Shown here one piece after another: positions 33,404-41,981 of a stretch of 64,000 bases of DNA. Positions within the stretch are counted from its first letter, which is position 1. Each line of letters opens with the position of its first letter. Below the pieces are notes generated by a model. That model was not told the DNA's origin. It did no database searches and saw only the letters and a list, made by a program, of their open reading frames with translations. This DNA is from Gemmatimonadota bacterium (GTDB taxonomy: Bacteria > Latescibacterota > UBA2968 > UBA8231). A program made the position numbers and the translations under genes. Where the stretch lies: assembly GCA_009840005.1 (NCBI GenBank), contig VXOR01000073.1:1-64000 (forward strand). The letters run 5' to 3'.

Positions 33404-34854
33404 GTGCCTCCACCGCCATTGTCGTGGCCGTGCTCCTGCCTTTGGGTGCCGCGCCATTGATTGCCCTTTTGGGCCGTCGCCCCAATCTGCGCGAGACCGC
33501 GACTCTGCTCGCCGGGCTAGGCACTTTTGCCTCGGTTTGCACCTTGGTGCCCAAAATAGCCGCAGGTGACCGGCCGGCGGTACATCTGGTGGAGGTCTTT
33601 CCGGGTCTGTCCCTAGCCTTTGAAGTCGAACCGCTCGGAGCGCTCTTTGCGCTGATCGCCGCTGGGTTGTGGATGGCGACTTCGGTGTACTCCATCGGCT
33701 ACATGCGGGGTCATCACGAGGAAAACCAAACTCGCTTCTTCGCCTTCTTCACCTTGGCCATCGCCGCTGCCTTGGGCGCGGCATTCGCCGGCAACATGCT
33801 GACGCTGTTTTTCTGCTACGAGGCGCTGACGCTTTCGACCTATCCGCTGGTCACGCACCACCGCAGTTCGGAGGCTAAAGCGGGGGGCCGCATCTATATG
33901 GGGGTACTGCTTGCGACCTCGATCGGTTTCCTGCTCACAGGCTTGGTCGCCACCTACTACATCGCCGGGACTCTTGACTTCGTTTCCGGCGGTATCCTCG
34001 CCGGTAAGGCTCCGACATGGACCATCGGCGTCCTGCTTTTTCTTTACGCCTTCGGCACGGGCAAAGCCGCGCTGATGCCCTTTCACCGCTGGCTTCCCGC
34101 CGCTATGGTGGCTCCGGCCCCAGTCAGCGCCCTGTTACACGCAGTCGCCGTGGTCAAGGCGGGCGTTTTTACCATCCTCAAGGTGGTCGTCTATATCTTC
34201 GGCATCGACCTGCTCGCCGACACGGGCTTGGGCACCTATCTGGCCTACGCGGCCTGCGCCACGATTCTCATTGGCTCGTTGGTAGCCATGACTAAGGACA
34301 ACCTCAAGGCCCGCTTAGCGTATTCCACCGTCAGTCAGCTCTCCTACATCGTGCTCGGCGCAGCCCTAGCCAATAGTTGGGGCGTCCTCGGTGGCAGTTT
34401 GCACATCGCCATGCACGCCTTCGGCAAGATCACTCTCTTCTTCTGCGCTGGGGCCATCGCGGTCGCCCTGCACAAGACCGAGATCAGCGAGATGAAAGGA
34501 ATTGGCCGGCAAATGCCGTGGACGATGGGGGCCTTTCTCGTCGGCTCGCTGAGCATCATCGGCTTGCCGCCGCTGGGAGGCGCTTGGAGCAAGTGGTACC
34601 TCATCCTCGCTGGATTGGACGCCGAGCAGTACGTGGCCATTGGCGTGCTCTTAGTAAGCTCGCTGCTCAACATTGCCTATTTATTGCCGGTGGCGGTTAA
34701 TGCCTTTTTTTACGCAGCACCCGATGAAGAAAGCGGCCTACAGGAAGCCCCGCTGGCCTGTGTCCTGCCGCTGATTTGCACGGCGCTGGGCGGGCTGGCG
34801 CTCTTCCTCTATCCCGATCCTCTCCTCGACCTCTGCCGCCAGATCGGAGGATAA
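33400..34854 (+). CDS. Mrp-type antiporter subunit D, second copy
   Basis: A 484-residue D-type subunit, divergent from the first. Key elements are FFCYEALTLSTYPLVTHH (Glu in the helix), GTGKAALMPFHRWLPAAMVAPAP, and TKDNLKARLAYSTVSQLSYI. The start ATG overlaps the previous stop by 4 bp; an earlier in-frame start would lie within mnhD. Probably a second proton or sodium channel unit in the complex. Confidence 0.9.
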   Translation: MSASTAIVVAVLLPLGAAPLIALLGRRPNLRETATLLAGLGTFASVCTLVPKIAAGDRPAVHLVEVFPGLSLAFEVEPLGALFALIAAGLWMATSVYSIGYMRGHHEENQTRFFAFFTLAIAAALGAAFAGNMLTLFFCYEALTLSTYPLVTHHRSSEAKAGGRIYMGVLLATSIGFLLTGLVATYYIAGTLDFVSGGILAGKAPTWTIGVLLFLYAFGTGKAALMPFHRWLPAAMVAPAPVSALLHAVAVVKAGVFTILKVVVYIFGIDLLADTGLGTYLAYAACATILIGSLVAMTKDNLKARLAYSTVSQLSYIVLGAALANSWGVLGGSLHIAMHAFGKITLFFCAGAIAVALHKTEISEMKGIGRQMPWTMGAFLVGSLSIIGLPPLGGAWSKWYLILAGLDAEQYVAIGVLLVSSLLNIAYLLPVAVNAFFYAAPDEESGLQEAPLACVLPLICTALGGLALFLYPDPLLDLCRQIGG

Positions 34855-34858
34855 GGCT

Positions 34859-35119
34859 ATGACCTCAAAGAAAAAATATCTATTCGACCAGCCGCGGAAC
34901 GTCCACCGCTTGATATGGGTCTTCTTCGTCCTCTGCGCCTTGCTCTTGGGCGTGGAACTGTTCTTCCATCGGCACTTGAACTTTGCCGAGGGCGTCTTCC
35001 CAGTCGAGGGATGGTTCGGCTTTTACGCGATATACGGGTTTGTCGCTTGCGTGCTGTTGGTTTTGACGGCTACCCAGATGCGCAAGGTGTTGATGCGTCG
35101 CGAGGATTACTATGACTAG
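34859..35119 (+). CDS. Small two-helix membrane protein in the antiporter operon
   Basis: An 86-residue protein with two membrane helices (LIWVFFVLCALLLGVELFF and GFYAIYGFVACVLLVLTATQ) and charged ends. Not recognised as a named Mrp subunit. It begins 4 bp after the second D subunit and overlaps the third by 8 bp, so it is almost certainly part of the complex or its assembly. Similar small proteins occur in three-D-subunit operons of this type, from memory. Confidence 0.75.
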   Translation: MTSKKKYLFDQPRNVHRLIWVFFVLCALLLGVELFFHRHLNFAEGVFPVEGWFGFYAIYGFVACVLLVLTATQMRKVLMRREDYYD

Positions 35120-36800
35120 CCTGCACCCGGCGGCCTTCCTGCTGTTAGGCGGGCTGTTGTTGCCTGTCTTGCCGCTGGCCGCGCGGCGGGTGGCGTTGCT
35201 CATTTTGCCGTTGGCCGGATTCTACAATCTCCTCGGCCACCAGATAGGCGACGGCCAAGTCGGTTCCCTAGCCGGGTACGAGCTGCACTGGGTGCGCGTT
35301 GACCAGCTCAGCCTGCTCTTTGGCTATCTCTTTCACTTGGCTGCTTTCCTCGCCGCGCTCTTTTCGCTGCACCTGCGCGACCGCCTGCAACAGGCGACCG
35401 GCTTCCTGTACGCGGGTGCGGCCGTGGGTGCGGTTTTTGCCGGCGATCTGATTGTGCTCTTCATCTTTTGGGAGTTGTTGGCGATTTCTTCGGTCTTCCA
35501 GATTTGGGCTAGCCGAAGTGAAAGGGCTATCGCCGCGGGTACTCGCTACCTGCTAATCCACATCAGCTCTGGCCTGCTGCTCTTGGTCGGCACAGCGTGG
35601 CACTACCAGCAGACCGGCTCGCTGGCGCTGGGGCATCTGGGCATCGATAGCTGGGCCACGCGGCTGATTTTCCTCGGCGTTGGCATTAAATGCGCCTTTC
35701 CATTCTTGCACTCGTGGCTGGTGGATGCCTACCCAGAGTCCACACCCACCGGCGCGGTCTTCTTGAGTTCCTTTACTACCAAGACCGCGGTCTATGTGTT
35801 GGCGCGCAGTTTTGCCGGCACCGAAATCCTGCTCTACATCGGCGCGGCCATGGCGATGTTTCCCATCTTCTATGCGGTGATTGAAAACGATCTGCGCCGC
35901 GTGTTGGGCTACAGCATGATCAACCAGATCGGCTTTATGGTAGTAGGCGTCGGCTTGGGGCCGGGCATGGGCGTCAACGGCGCGGTTGCCCACGCCTTTA
36001 ACGATGTGCTCTTCAAGGGCCTGCTCTTTATGTCAATGGGTGCCGTGCTCTATCGCACCGGCAGGATCAACGGCTCGGACCTTGGGGGGCTGTACAAATC
36101 CATGCCTTGGACTTGCGGCTTTTGCATGATCGGAGCCGCGTCGATTTCGGCCTTTCCGCTCTTTAGCGGCTTTGTCAGCAAGTCCATGGTCATGCAGGCT
36201 GCGGCCAACGAGGGACACGTCGTAGTGTGGCTGCTGTTGCTGTTTGCCTCGGCTGGCGTCTTCCATCACGCCGGCATCAAAATTCCCTTCTTTGCCTTCT
36301 TCGCCCACGATGCGGGAATCCGCTGCCGTGAAGCACCGCGCAACATGCTAGTGGCAATGGGGATTGGGGCGGTGCTGTGCATTGGTATCGGTTCGTTCCC
36401 GCACTATTTGTACAAACTCCTGCCCTATCCGGTTGCCTACGAGCCGTACGATGCGACCCACATCGTTTTACAGCTTCAGTTGTTATTCTTTTCGGCACTG
36501 GCCTTTGTCGCGCTCAAGCTGACGGGCATCTACCCGCCGGAGCTGCGCTCGGCCAATATCGACGTGGACTGGACCTATCGCAAGCTGCTGCCAGGGGCGG
36601 CGCGGTTGTGCGTACAGGTGGGTGCGCCGCTGTGGGATGGACTGATCGCTTGGAGCAAGCGACAGGTTTTCGCTCTAATAGAACAGATGCGCCAGTACCA
36701 CGGCCCGACCGGCGTCTTTGCGCGGGCGTGGCCTATTAGTAGCAGCGTGTTGTTGGTGACGATTTTCTTGGCGGTGTACTTGTTTGTGTACTTGGGATGA
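35112..36800 (+). CDS. Mrp-type antiporter subunit D, third copy
   Basis: A 562-residue D/NuoL-like subunit. It shows the helix-5 Glu in LFIFWELLAISSVFQ, the charged helix FLGVGIKCAFPFLHSWLVDAYPESTPTG, and IENDLRRVLGYSMINQIGFM. The C-terminal extension after about residue 470 contains an amphipathic region (IDVDWTYRKLLPG) like the lateral arm of NuoL. It ends the operon; the inverted-repeat element at 36818 follows. Confidence 0.88.
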   Translation: MTSLHPAAFLLLGGLLLPVLPLAARRVALLILPLAGFYNLLGHQIGDGQVGSLAGYELHWVRVDQLSLLFGYLFHLAAFLAALFSLHLRDRLQQATGFLYAGAAVGAVFAGDLIVLFIFWELLAISSVFQIWASRSERAIAAGTRYLLIHISSGLLLLVGTAWHYQQTGSLALGHLGIDSWATRLIFLGVGIKCAFPFLHSWLVDAYPESTPTGAVFLSSFTTKTAVYVLARSFAGTEILLYIGAAMAMFPIFYAVIENDLRRVLGYSMINQIGFMVVGVGLGPGMGVNGAVAHAFNDVLFKGLLFMSMGAVLYRTGRINGSDLGGLYKSMPWTCGFCMIGAASISAFPLFSGFVSKSMVMQAAANEGHVVVWLLLLFASAGVFHHAGIKIPFFAFFAHDAGIRCREAPRNMLVAMGIGAVLCIGIGSFPHYLYKLLPYPVAYEPYDATHIVLQLQLLFFSALAFVALKLTGIYPPELRSANIDVDWTYRKLLPGAARLCVQVGAPLWDGLIAWSKRQVFALIEQMRQYHGPTGVFARAWPISSSVLLVTIFLAVYLFVYLG

Positions 36801-36817
36801 CGCTGCTTCTTAGTCCC

Positions 36818-36952
36818 TGATGTTACGGAGTACGTGGTCGGTGGTTGGTTTTCGGTCCGATTCTCGCCGCGGGCAGGACGCCCTTGATTCGACGAGGCCG
36901 ATGGCCGTAGGGGGCGGTTTGAAACCGCCCCCTACCCGGGTGCGTAACGTCA
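36818..36952. repeat. Small inverted-repeat element, copy B, with central GC palindrome
   Basis: TGATGTTACG at 36818-36827 and CGTAACGTCA at 36943-36952 bound 135 bp, echoing the ends of copy A at 18275-18365. Inside, a palindrome at 36907-36935 has 14-bp perfect arms (GTAGGGGGCGGTTT and its complement) around a single G. The element fills the gap between two converging genes and could act as a transcription terminator or RNA hairpin. Closely similar GC palindromes are widespread intergenic repeats in uncultured bacteria, from memory. Confidence 0.65.
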
Positions 36953-36957
36953 GTTAG

Positions 36958-37443
36958 TCAGAGCTGCAAGGCCGTGCGGATGGTTGCGGCAATGGCGGCG
37001 GGCGAAGGACCGATATCTACGCTCAGCGCGTCGTGCGGCTCTTCGAGAGTTGCAAACTGGCTGTCGAGCAGGCTGGTCGGCATGTAGCGGTGCTGCCGCG
37101 TTTCAAGCCGCTGGGCGATGAGTGCCTTGGGGCCTTTGAGATGGACGATCTGCACGCCGGGCCGCTCGCTGACCAAGATGTCGCGGTAGCTCTGCTTGAG
37201 CGCCGAGCAGCCGAGTATCGCGCCTTGCTCGGCTTGTAGCCACTGATCAATGGCTACAGATAAGGTCTTCAGCCAAGGCCAGCGGTCTTCGTCGGTAAGC
37301 GGCGTGCCGCTGGCCATTTTGCGCACGTTGACTTCCGGGTGGAAGTCGTCGGCGTCGTAATAAGCCCATCCGAGCTGTTGGGCGAGTTGTTCGCCCACCG
37401 TCGTCTTGCCGCTGCCCGTTACGCCCATTAGTACGATAACCAT
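36958..37443 (-). CDS. gntK: Gluconokinase
   Basis: A 161-residue P-loop kinase with Walker A GVTGSGKT at residues 7-14. Gluconokinase hallmarks are YYDADDFHPEVNVRKMASG, PLTDEDRWPWL, GCSALKQSYRD and HRYMPTSLLDSQFATLEEP. It phosphorylates gluconate to 6-phosphogluconate. Length is normal. The permease and regulator genes that often accompany it are absent. Confidence 0.93.
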   Translation of the reverse strand: MVIVLMGVTGSGKTTVGEQLAQQLGWAYYDADDFHPEVNVRKMASGTPLTDEDRWPWLKTLSVAIDQWLQAEQGAILGCSALKQSYRDILVSERPGVQIVHLKGPKALIAQRLETRQHRYMPTSLLDSQFATLEEPHDALSVDIGPSPAAIAATIRTALQL

Positions 37444-37509
37444 GCGCTGCCTCTCCCGCGTTGTGCGCTGTGGGCTTGAACATATAGGAGCGCGTCTGTT
37501 GCAACAAGG

Positions 37510-38733
37510 TCAGTTATCCACTAACGCGGCGGGCGGATTGATTGGCAGTTCCAAGACTACACAGGCCCCTTGGGCGCAGTTTTCGATGAATAGGCGACCG
37601 TGGTGGTCGCGGGCAATGCCCGCGCATACGCTCAGCCCCAATCCGCTGTGCTGGCTCGACGCCTTGGTCGTGAAGAACGGCGCAAAAATATCGGTCCGGA
37701 TTTCTTCGGGAATGCCCAGCCCATTGTCCTCGACCTTCAACACGATCCAGCCTTGGCGGGCCGATAGCCGCAGTGCGATTCGTCCCGCGTCGCGCACCTG
37801 CTTGATGGCTTCGCGGCTATTTTGGATGAGGTTGAGGACGACCTGTTGGAGTTGACCGGCATGAGCTTTGATATAGGGCAGGTCTGGAGCTAGGGTCTCA
37901 ACGATTTCGATTTGGTCTTGTAGGAGCGTCCGGCGCAGCAGCCGGACTGTCTCCTGCACGAGGTGGGTGAAGTTGACCCATTCCTTCTGCGTCTTCGGCT
38001 GGCGCGCATACCCTAACAGCCGCTCGCTGGTGCTGCGCGCTTGGAGGCCGGCCTCGTACACAGCTTGTACGCCATCGCTGACGACGGGTGCTAAGTCGCC
38101 TTCGCTCAGCAGGCTGGTCTCGCCGATGATCACCTCTAAGTATTGGTTGATTTCGCCGGTGAACTCGGCCGTCAGTTGCCCCATCACTTGCAATTTCTGC
38201 GCTTGGCGTAGCTGGGCTTCTTTGGTCTGCAACTGCGCTAGGTCTTCTTGTCGGTAGTATAGTCCGCTGAGGACTTCGCCTAAGCCCTTGAACAAGCCGA
38301 TATCCGCATCGCTACAGGCGATGGCTTCTTTGCGATAAACGGCTAAGACGCCTTGATCAAAGGTCGTTTCGAGGATGGCTTTGACATTGCAACGCATCTG
38401 TTGGGCCAGCCAAGCGCATTCGCCGTGGCGGCTCGGTGCTCGATAGCAGGTCGCGGCTGATTTCCACGCTCCCAGCACCCACTGCTGTCCTTTGGTTAGC
38501 GGGGACCAATGTCCGTCGGCTGTCAAGGGATGGACGCGCATCGTGCATTCGCCGTTGTCAGCTTGCACCCGGTACAATCGGCAACCGTCGTAAGCGATTC
38601 CGGCGTGGTCCAAGGTCTGGCGGATCTGGGCTAGGATCATGAATTCGCCCTCTGGTTCTTTGTGCCGCCAAACCGCGAGCCGCAAGTCTCGCAACAGGTC
38701 CTCGTTAGCATTTCCGCCGCAGTGCTTTCCCAT
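37510..38733 (-). CDS. GAF-type sensor histidine kinase lacking the phosphoacceptor His
   Basis: A 407-residue protein. Residues 25-165 resemble a GAF sensor, a short coiled linker (YYRQEDLAQLQTKEAQLRQAQK) follows, then HisKA and HATPase domains. The ATPase shows the N box (NLIQNSREAI), G1 (DNGLGIP), F box (FFTTKAS) and G2 (SGLGLSV). The H box reads MGQLTAEFTGEIN: Gly193 (codon at 38155-38157) stands where relatives have His before Glu. The kinase therefore cannot autophosphorylate in the usual way. No response regulator is adjacent. The chosen start (MGKHCGG) is the likeliest; a longer frame begins at 38796. Confidence 0.8.
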   Translation of the reverse strand: MGKHCGGNANEDLLRDLRLAVWRHKEPEGEFMILAQIRQTLDHAGIAYDGCRLYRVQADNGECTMRVHPLTADGHWSPLTKGQQWVLGAWKSAATCYRAPSRHGECAWLAQQMRCNVKAILETTFDQGVLAVYRKEAIACSDADIGLFKGLGEVLSGLYYRQEDLAQLQTKEAQLRQAQKLQVMGQLTAEFTGEINQYLEVIIGETSLLSEGDLAPVVSDGVQAVYEAGLQARSTSERLLGYARQPKTQKEWVNFTHLVQETVRLLRRTLLQDQIEIVETLAPDLPYIKAHAGQLQQVVLNLIQNSREAIKQVRDAGRIALRLSARQGWIVLKVEDNGLGIPEEIRTDIFAPFFTTKASSQHSGLGLSVCAGIARDHHGRLFIENCAQGACVVLELPINPPAALVDN

Positions 38734-38995
38734 GGTATGATCCGTATTTCGATGTTTAGCAAACGTGTGTAACACAAGGTAATACCACAGATTCAATTTT
38801 CCAAAAAGTCAAGGGTAAACGACGAGTTTGCCCGTAGTGACGATAAAATTGTCGATGTCCGTTCAAATGACAACTCCCTTGTCGCAAACGGCTCGCCCGC
38901 GCATTGGAGGCGCAAACTCGCCCTTGCGGTGTTGACAAAGTGATGCGCTCTATTTGTGTTTGATGCGCTACACCACCAAATCCAAAGAAGGCCGA

Positions 38996-40294
38996 ATGGA
39001 AGCAAATCACACGCTGCAACAAGAACGCGCCATCCTCGTCGGCGTCGCCCTGCCCGCGATGCCCGCTTGGGAGGCCGAACACTCCCTCGACGAGCTCGGC
39101 CGCTTAACCGCCACCGCTGGCCTCGTCGAAGCCGCGCGCCAGATCCAAGGGCGCGACCGCATCGATCCGACCTACTACGTCGGCAAGGGCAAGGCCGCCT
39201 CCCTCAAGCAGCTTGCGGCCCAGTGCCAAGCCGACGTGATCGTCTTTGACAACGACCTCTCGCCGGCCCAGATGCGCAACTTGGAGCGCGTCACCAAGCG
39301 CCGCATTATCGACCGCAGCGCCGTGATCTTAGACATCTTCGCGCGCCACGCTCGCACCCACACGGCTCAGATCCAAGTCGAGTTGGCCCAGCTCAACTAC
39401 CTTCTGCCGCGCTTGACTCGCTACTGGACCCACCTGTCGCGCCAAGCCGGTGGCGGGGCCATCCGCGGCATGGGAGCAGCCGGCGTCCGCGGCCCGGGCG
39501 AAACCCAATTGGAAATCGACCGCCGCCTGATTCGCCGTCAGATCAATTCCCTAGGGGCCAAGCTCGACAAGATCGGCGTGCAGATGGCGACCAACCGCAA
39601 AAATCGCGCGGATGTTTTTAAGGTGGCCCTCGTGGGTTATACCAACGCCGGCAAATCCACCCTGATGAGGGCGCTCTCCGGCGCGGATGTGCTAGTCGAA
39701 GACCAGCTCTTTGCCACCTTGGACTCGACCACCCGCGCCGTTGATCTCGACCGCAACCACAAGATCCTGCTCACCGACACGGTCGGTTTCATCAACCGCC
39801 TGCCCCACCACCTGTTTGCCTCTTTTCGCGCCACGCTCGAAGAGGCCGTGGAGGCTGATTTGCTGCTCCACGTGATCGATTTGAGCTTTCCGTACTACGA
39901 GTCGCAAATCGCCACGGTCGAGCAAGTCCTCCACGACCTCGGGCTTGCCGACAGCTCCACCCTGAGGGTGTACAACAAAATCGACCAAGTAGCTCCCGGC
40001 GAAGAGGAGCGGATCGCGGCCGCGTACGCGGACCGCGAAGACGCCATCGCCGTCTCGGCTAGCCAAGCCATCAACCTCGACGCGCTGCGCGACAAAATCC
40101 GCGCGTACAGCGTCGCTGGAGACATCACCTTGGAGTTGCAGGTTCCCCAAGCCGAAGGCCGGCTCTTGGCCCATTTACATCAGCAGGGTCAGGTCCTCGC
40201 GGAGACTTACAAGGGCAACGACGTGTGCTTGTGCGTGCGTTTGGAAAAGACGTGGGCCAAGCGCTGGCGACTGGAGCGCTTTGTCCTCGCCTAA
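38996..40294 (+). CDS. hflX: GTPase HflX
   Basis: A 432-residue ribosome-associated GTPase. The N-terminal HflX domain contains YYVGKGKAASL and VFDNDLSPAQMRNLE, followed by GAAGVRGPGETQLEIDRR. The G domain has G1 GYTNAGKST, G3 DTVGF and G4 NKID. HflX splits stalled 70S ribosomes, for example after heat stress. The start at MEANHT has GAAGG upstream; a TTG 42 bp earlier is in frame but less likely. Confidence 0.93.
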   Translation: MEANHTLQQERAILVGVALPAMPAWEAEHSLDELGRLTATAGLVEAARQIQGRDRIDPTYYVGKGKAASLKQLAAQCQADVIVFDNDLSPAQMRNLERVTKRRIIDRSAVILDIFARHARTHTAQIQVELAQLNYLLPRLTRYWTHLSRQAGGGAIRGMGAAGVRGPGETQLEIDRRLIRRQINSLGAKLDKIGVQMATNRKNRADVFKVALVGYTNAGKSTLMRALSGADVLVEDQLFATLDSTTRAVDLDRNHKILLTDTVGFINRLPHHLFASFRATLEEAVEADLLLHVIDLSFPYYESQIATVEQVLHDLGLADSSTLRVYNKIDQVAPGEEERIAAAYADREDAIAVSASQAINLDALRDKIRAYSVAGDITLELQVPQAEGRLLAHLHQQGQVLAETYKGNDVCLCVRLEKTWAKRWRLERFVLA

Positions 40295-40363
40295 GTGGCA
40301 AGCCAACGGCACAGTCCTACTATCGACGATTGAAGGCCGTTGCACCGCCGGATAAAGCGTCGT

Positions 40364-41173
40364 ATGCAAACTAACCGCGAACCGGAACCGTCGCTCGCCT
40401 TTGCCGTAACCACCTCTGCGCGTCCCAGCCCTCGGGAGCTTGCGAGGGCGCATTGCCTTGCTGGCGAAATCGGCTACCGCTATGTGCCTCGTGCCCACTG
40501 CTCGCTCGCTGGAATGGCTGCGGACGAGAATCTCGCGGGCCTGATCGTCGTCGAGCGCGGCAATTTTTCCCTTTGGGTCGCCGGACGGTGTCTCCGCTAC
40601 CATCCCAACATGGCCAAATTGCGGATCCTCGCCTTGGAACAAGGCAAGCACGACATTTTGGTTGACGCCTTGCAACTCAAATTAGGCGACCGCGTCCTCG
40701 ACTGTACCTGCGGTTTGGGTGCGGACGCCATCGTGGCCGCTTACAAGGTCGGCGCGACGGGGCGCGTCCGCAGCCTTGAAGCCTCGCCGCTGTTGGCCCT
40801 GCTGGTCGAGCGCGGCATGGCTTGCTATGCGATTGACGACCCGCCATCCCTCGCCCCGGCCATGCGCCGCGTCGAAGTCCTAAACGCCGACTATGCCAAC
40901 TACCTGCGCCGCGAAGCCGATAATGCTTGGGATGTGGTTTACTTCGACCCCATGTTTAGCGAAACTATTGCCGGCGCGCAGGGCTTAGATCTGGTCCGCT
41001 ACTTAGCCCAGGGGGGCAGCCCATCTCCTGCGGATTTGGGCGAGGCCCGTCGCGTCGCTCGCCGCCGCGTGGTGATGAAGGACCGCCGGCCCGGCCACGC
41101 CCTTGCTCGCCTCGGTTTCGCCAAAGTCGAGGAGGGCCGCCGCGTGTGCTACGGCGTGCTACCCGCTTGGTAG
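40364..41173 (+). CDS. Class I SAM-dependent methyltransferase (RsmJ/YpiP-like)
   Basis: A 269-residue methyltransferase. The AdoMet loop is LDCTCGLGADAIVAA, followed by an acidic strand (RSLEASPL) and the catalytic-type motif VVYFDPMF (DPxF). This arrangement resembles RsmJ and the Firmicutes YpiP proteins, which suggests rRNA guanine methylation; the target is unproven. ATG 40364 is preferred; TTG 40340 is an alternative. The 3' end precedes the next gene by 34 bp. Confidence 0.75.
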   Translation: MQTNREPEPSLAFAVTTSARPSPRELARAHCLAGEIGYRYVPRAHCSLAGMAADENLAGLIVVERGNFSLWVAGRCLRYHPNMAKLRILALEQGKHDILVDALQLKLGDRVLDCTCGLGADAIVAAYKVGATGRVRSLEASPLLALLVERGMACYAIDDPPSLAPAMRRVEVLNADYANYLRREADNAWDVVYFDPMFSETIAGAQGLDLVRYLAQGGSPSPADLGEARRVARRRVVMKDRRPGHALARLGFAKVEEGRRVCYGVLPAW

Positions 41174-41207
41174 AGACGTTTTATTCGCCGACCGGAGGGA
41201 ACGAATC

Positions 41208-41978
41208 GTGGAGCTATCCTGTTGTGCTTGGGCCTTGACTGGCTCGGAAGAAGATGCCCTTACTGCGCTAGCTGCTATTGGCTTTCGCTCCATTGACGTG
41301 CAGGCGAAGACCTTTTTTAGCCCGACGTCGCGTGCGCACATCGACGATCTCGGCTTGTCGGTCTCCTGCCTTGCGCTGTGCTTTAACATGGAAGATGCCG
41401 CGGCCCTCGACGGCGCGCCCGCCGCGCAACAAGCCGCCCTCGACCACTGCCGGGAGGCCCTCGACCACGCCGCGGATCTCGGTGCTGACACCGCGTATGT
41501 GGTCCCAGGGACTGACCCAGTCGCGCTGCCCCAGTTTGGTGACGCCTTGGGGCAAGTGGCGGACTTCGCGGCCGCGCGTGCGATTCGCGTTGGGGTTGAG
41601 CACTTCCCCGGCAAGGCGCTGCCGACGGCCGCTGGGACCTTGGAGTACCTGTCCCGCCTAAACCACCCCAACCTCTACTTGCTCCTCGACACCGGCCACC
41701 TACAGATGTCCAAGGAAGATCCGGCCGCGGTCATCGCCGCCGCCGGAGACCGGCTTGGGTATGTGCATCTAGATGATAACGACGGGAAAGGTGATTTGCA
41801 CTGGCCTCTACTAGCGGGCGTGTTGACCGAGGGTGCGCTCGCTGCGACTTTTGCCGCCCTCGCCCCAAGCCCATACGCTGGCCCGGCGAGCATTGAGCTC
41901 AGCCCCCAACTCCCCGATCCTGTAGCCGCCCTAACCCAAAGCCGCGCTTGCGCCCTGCAAGCGGCTAAAAAAGAGTAG
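41208..41978 (+). CDS. Sugar phosphate isomerase/epimerase family TIM barrel
   Basis: A 256-residue xylose-isomerase-like barrel with metal-ligand strands IRVGVEHFPGK, LYLLLDTGHLQM, LGYVHLDDND and GPASIELSP. The start is GTG at 41208 because GGAGGG lies eight bases upstream. It is followed after 3 bp by the solute-binding lipoprotein. The substrate is unknown. Confidence 0.85.
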   Translation: MELSCCAWALTGSEEDALTALAAIGFRSIDVQAKTFFSPTSRAHIDDLGLSVSCLALCFNMEDAAALDGAPAAQQAALDHCREALDHAADLGADTAYVVPGTDPVALPQFGDALGQVADFAAARAIRVGVEHFPGKALPTAAGTLEYLSRLNHPNLYLLLDTGHLQMSKEDPAAVIAAAGDRLGYVHLDDNDGKGDLHWPLLAGVLTEGALAATFAALAPSPYAGPASIELSPQLPDPVAALTQSRACALQAAKKE

Positions 41979-41981
41979 TCG

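Noticed and set aside
31922..36800. Respiratory complex I (nuo) operon
   Set aside because: The NuoL/M/N-like subunits occur with E, F, G, B and C antiporter subunits and without any hydrophilic or iron-sulfur Nuo subunits, so an Mrp-type antiporter fits better.
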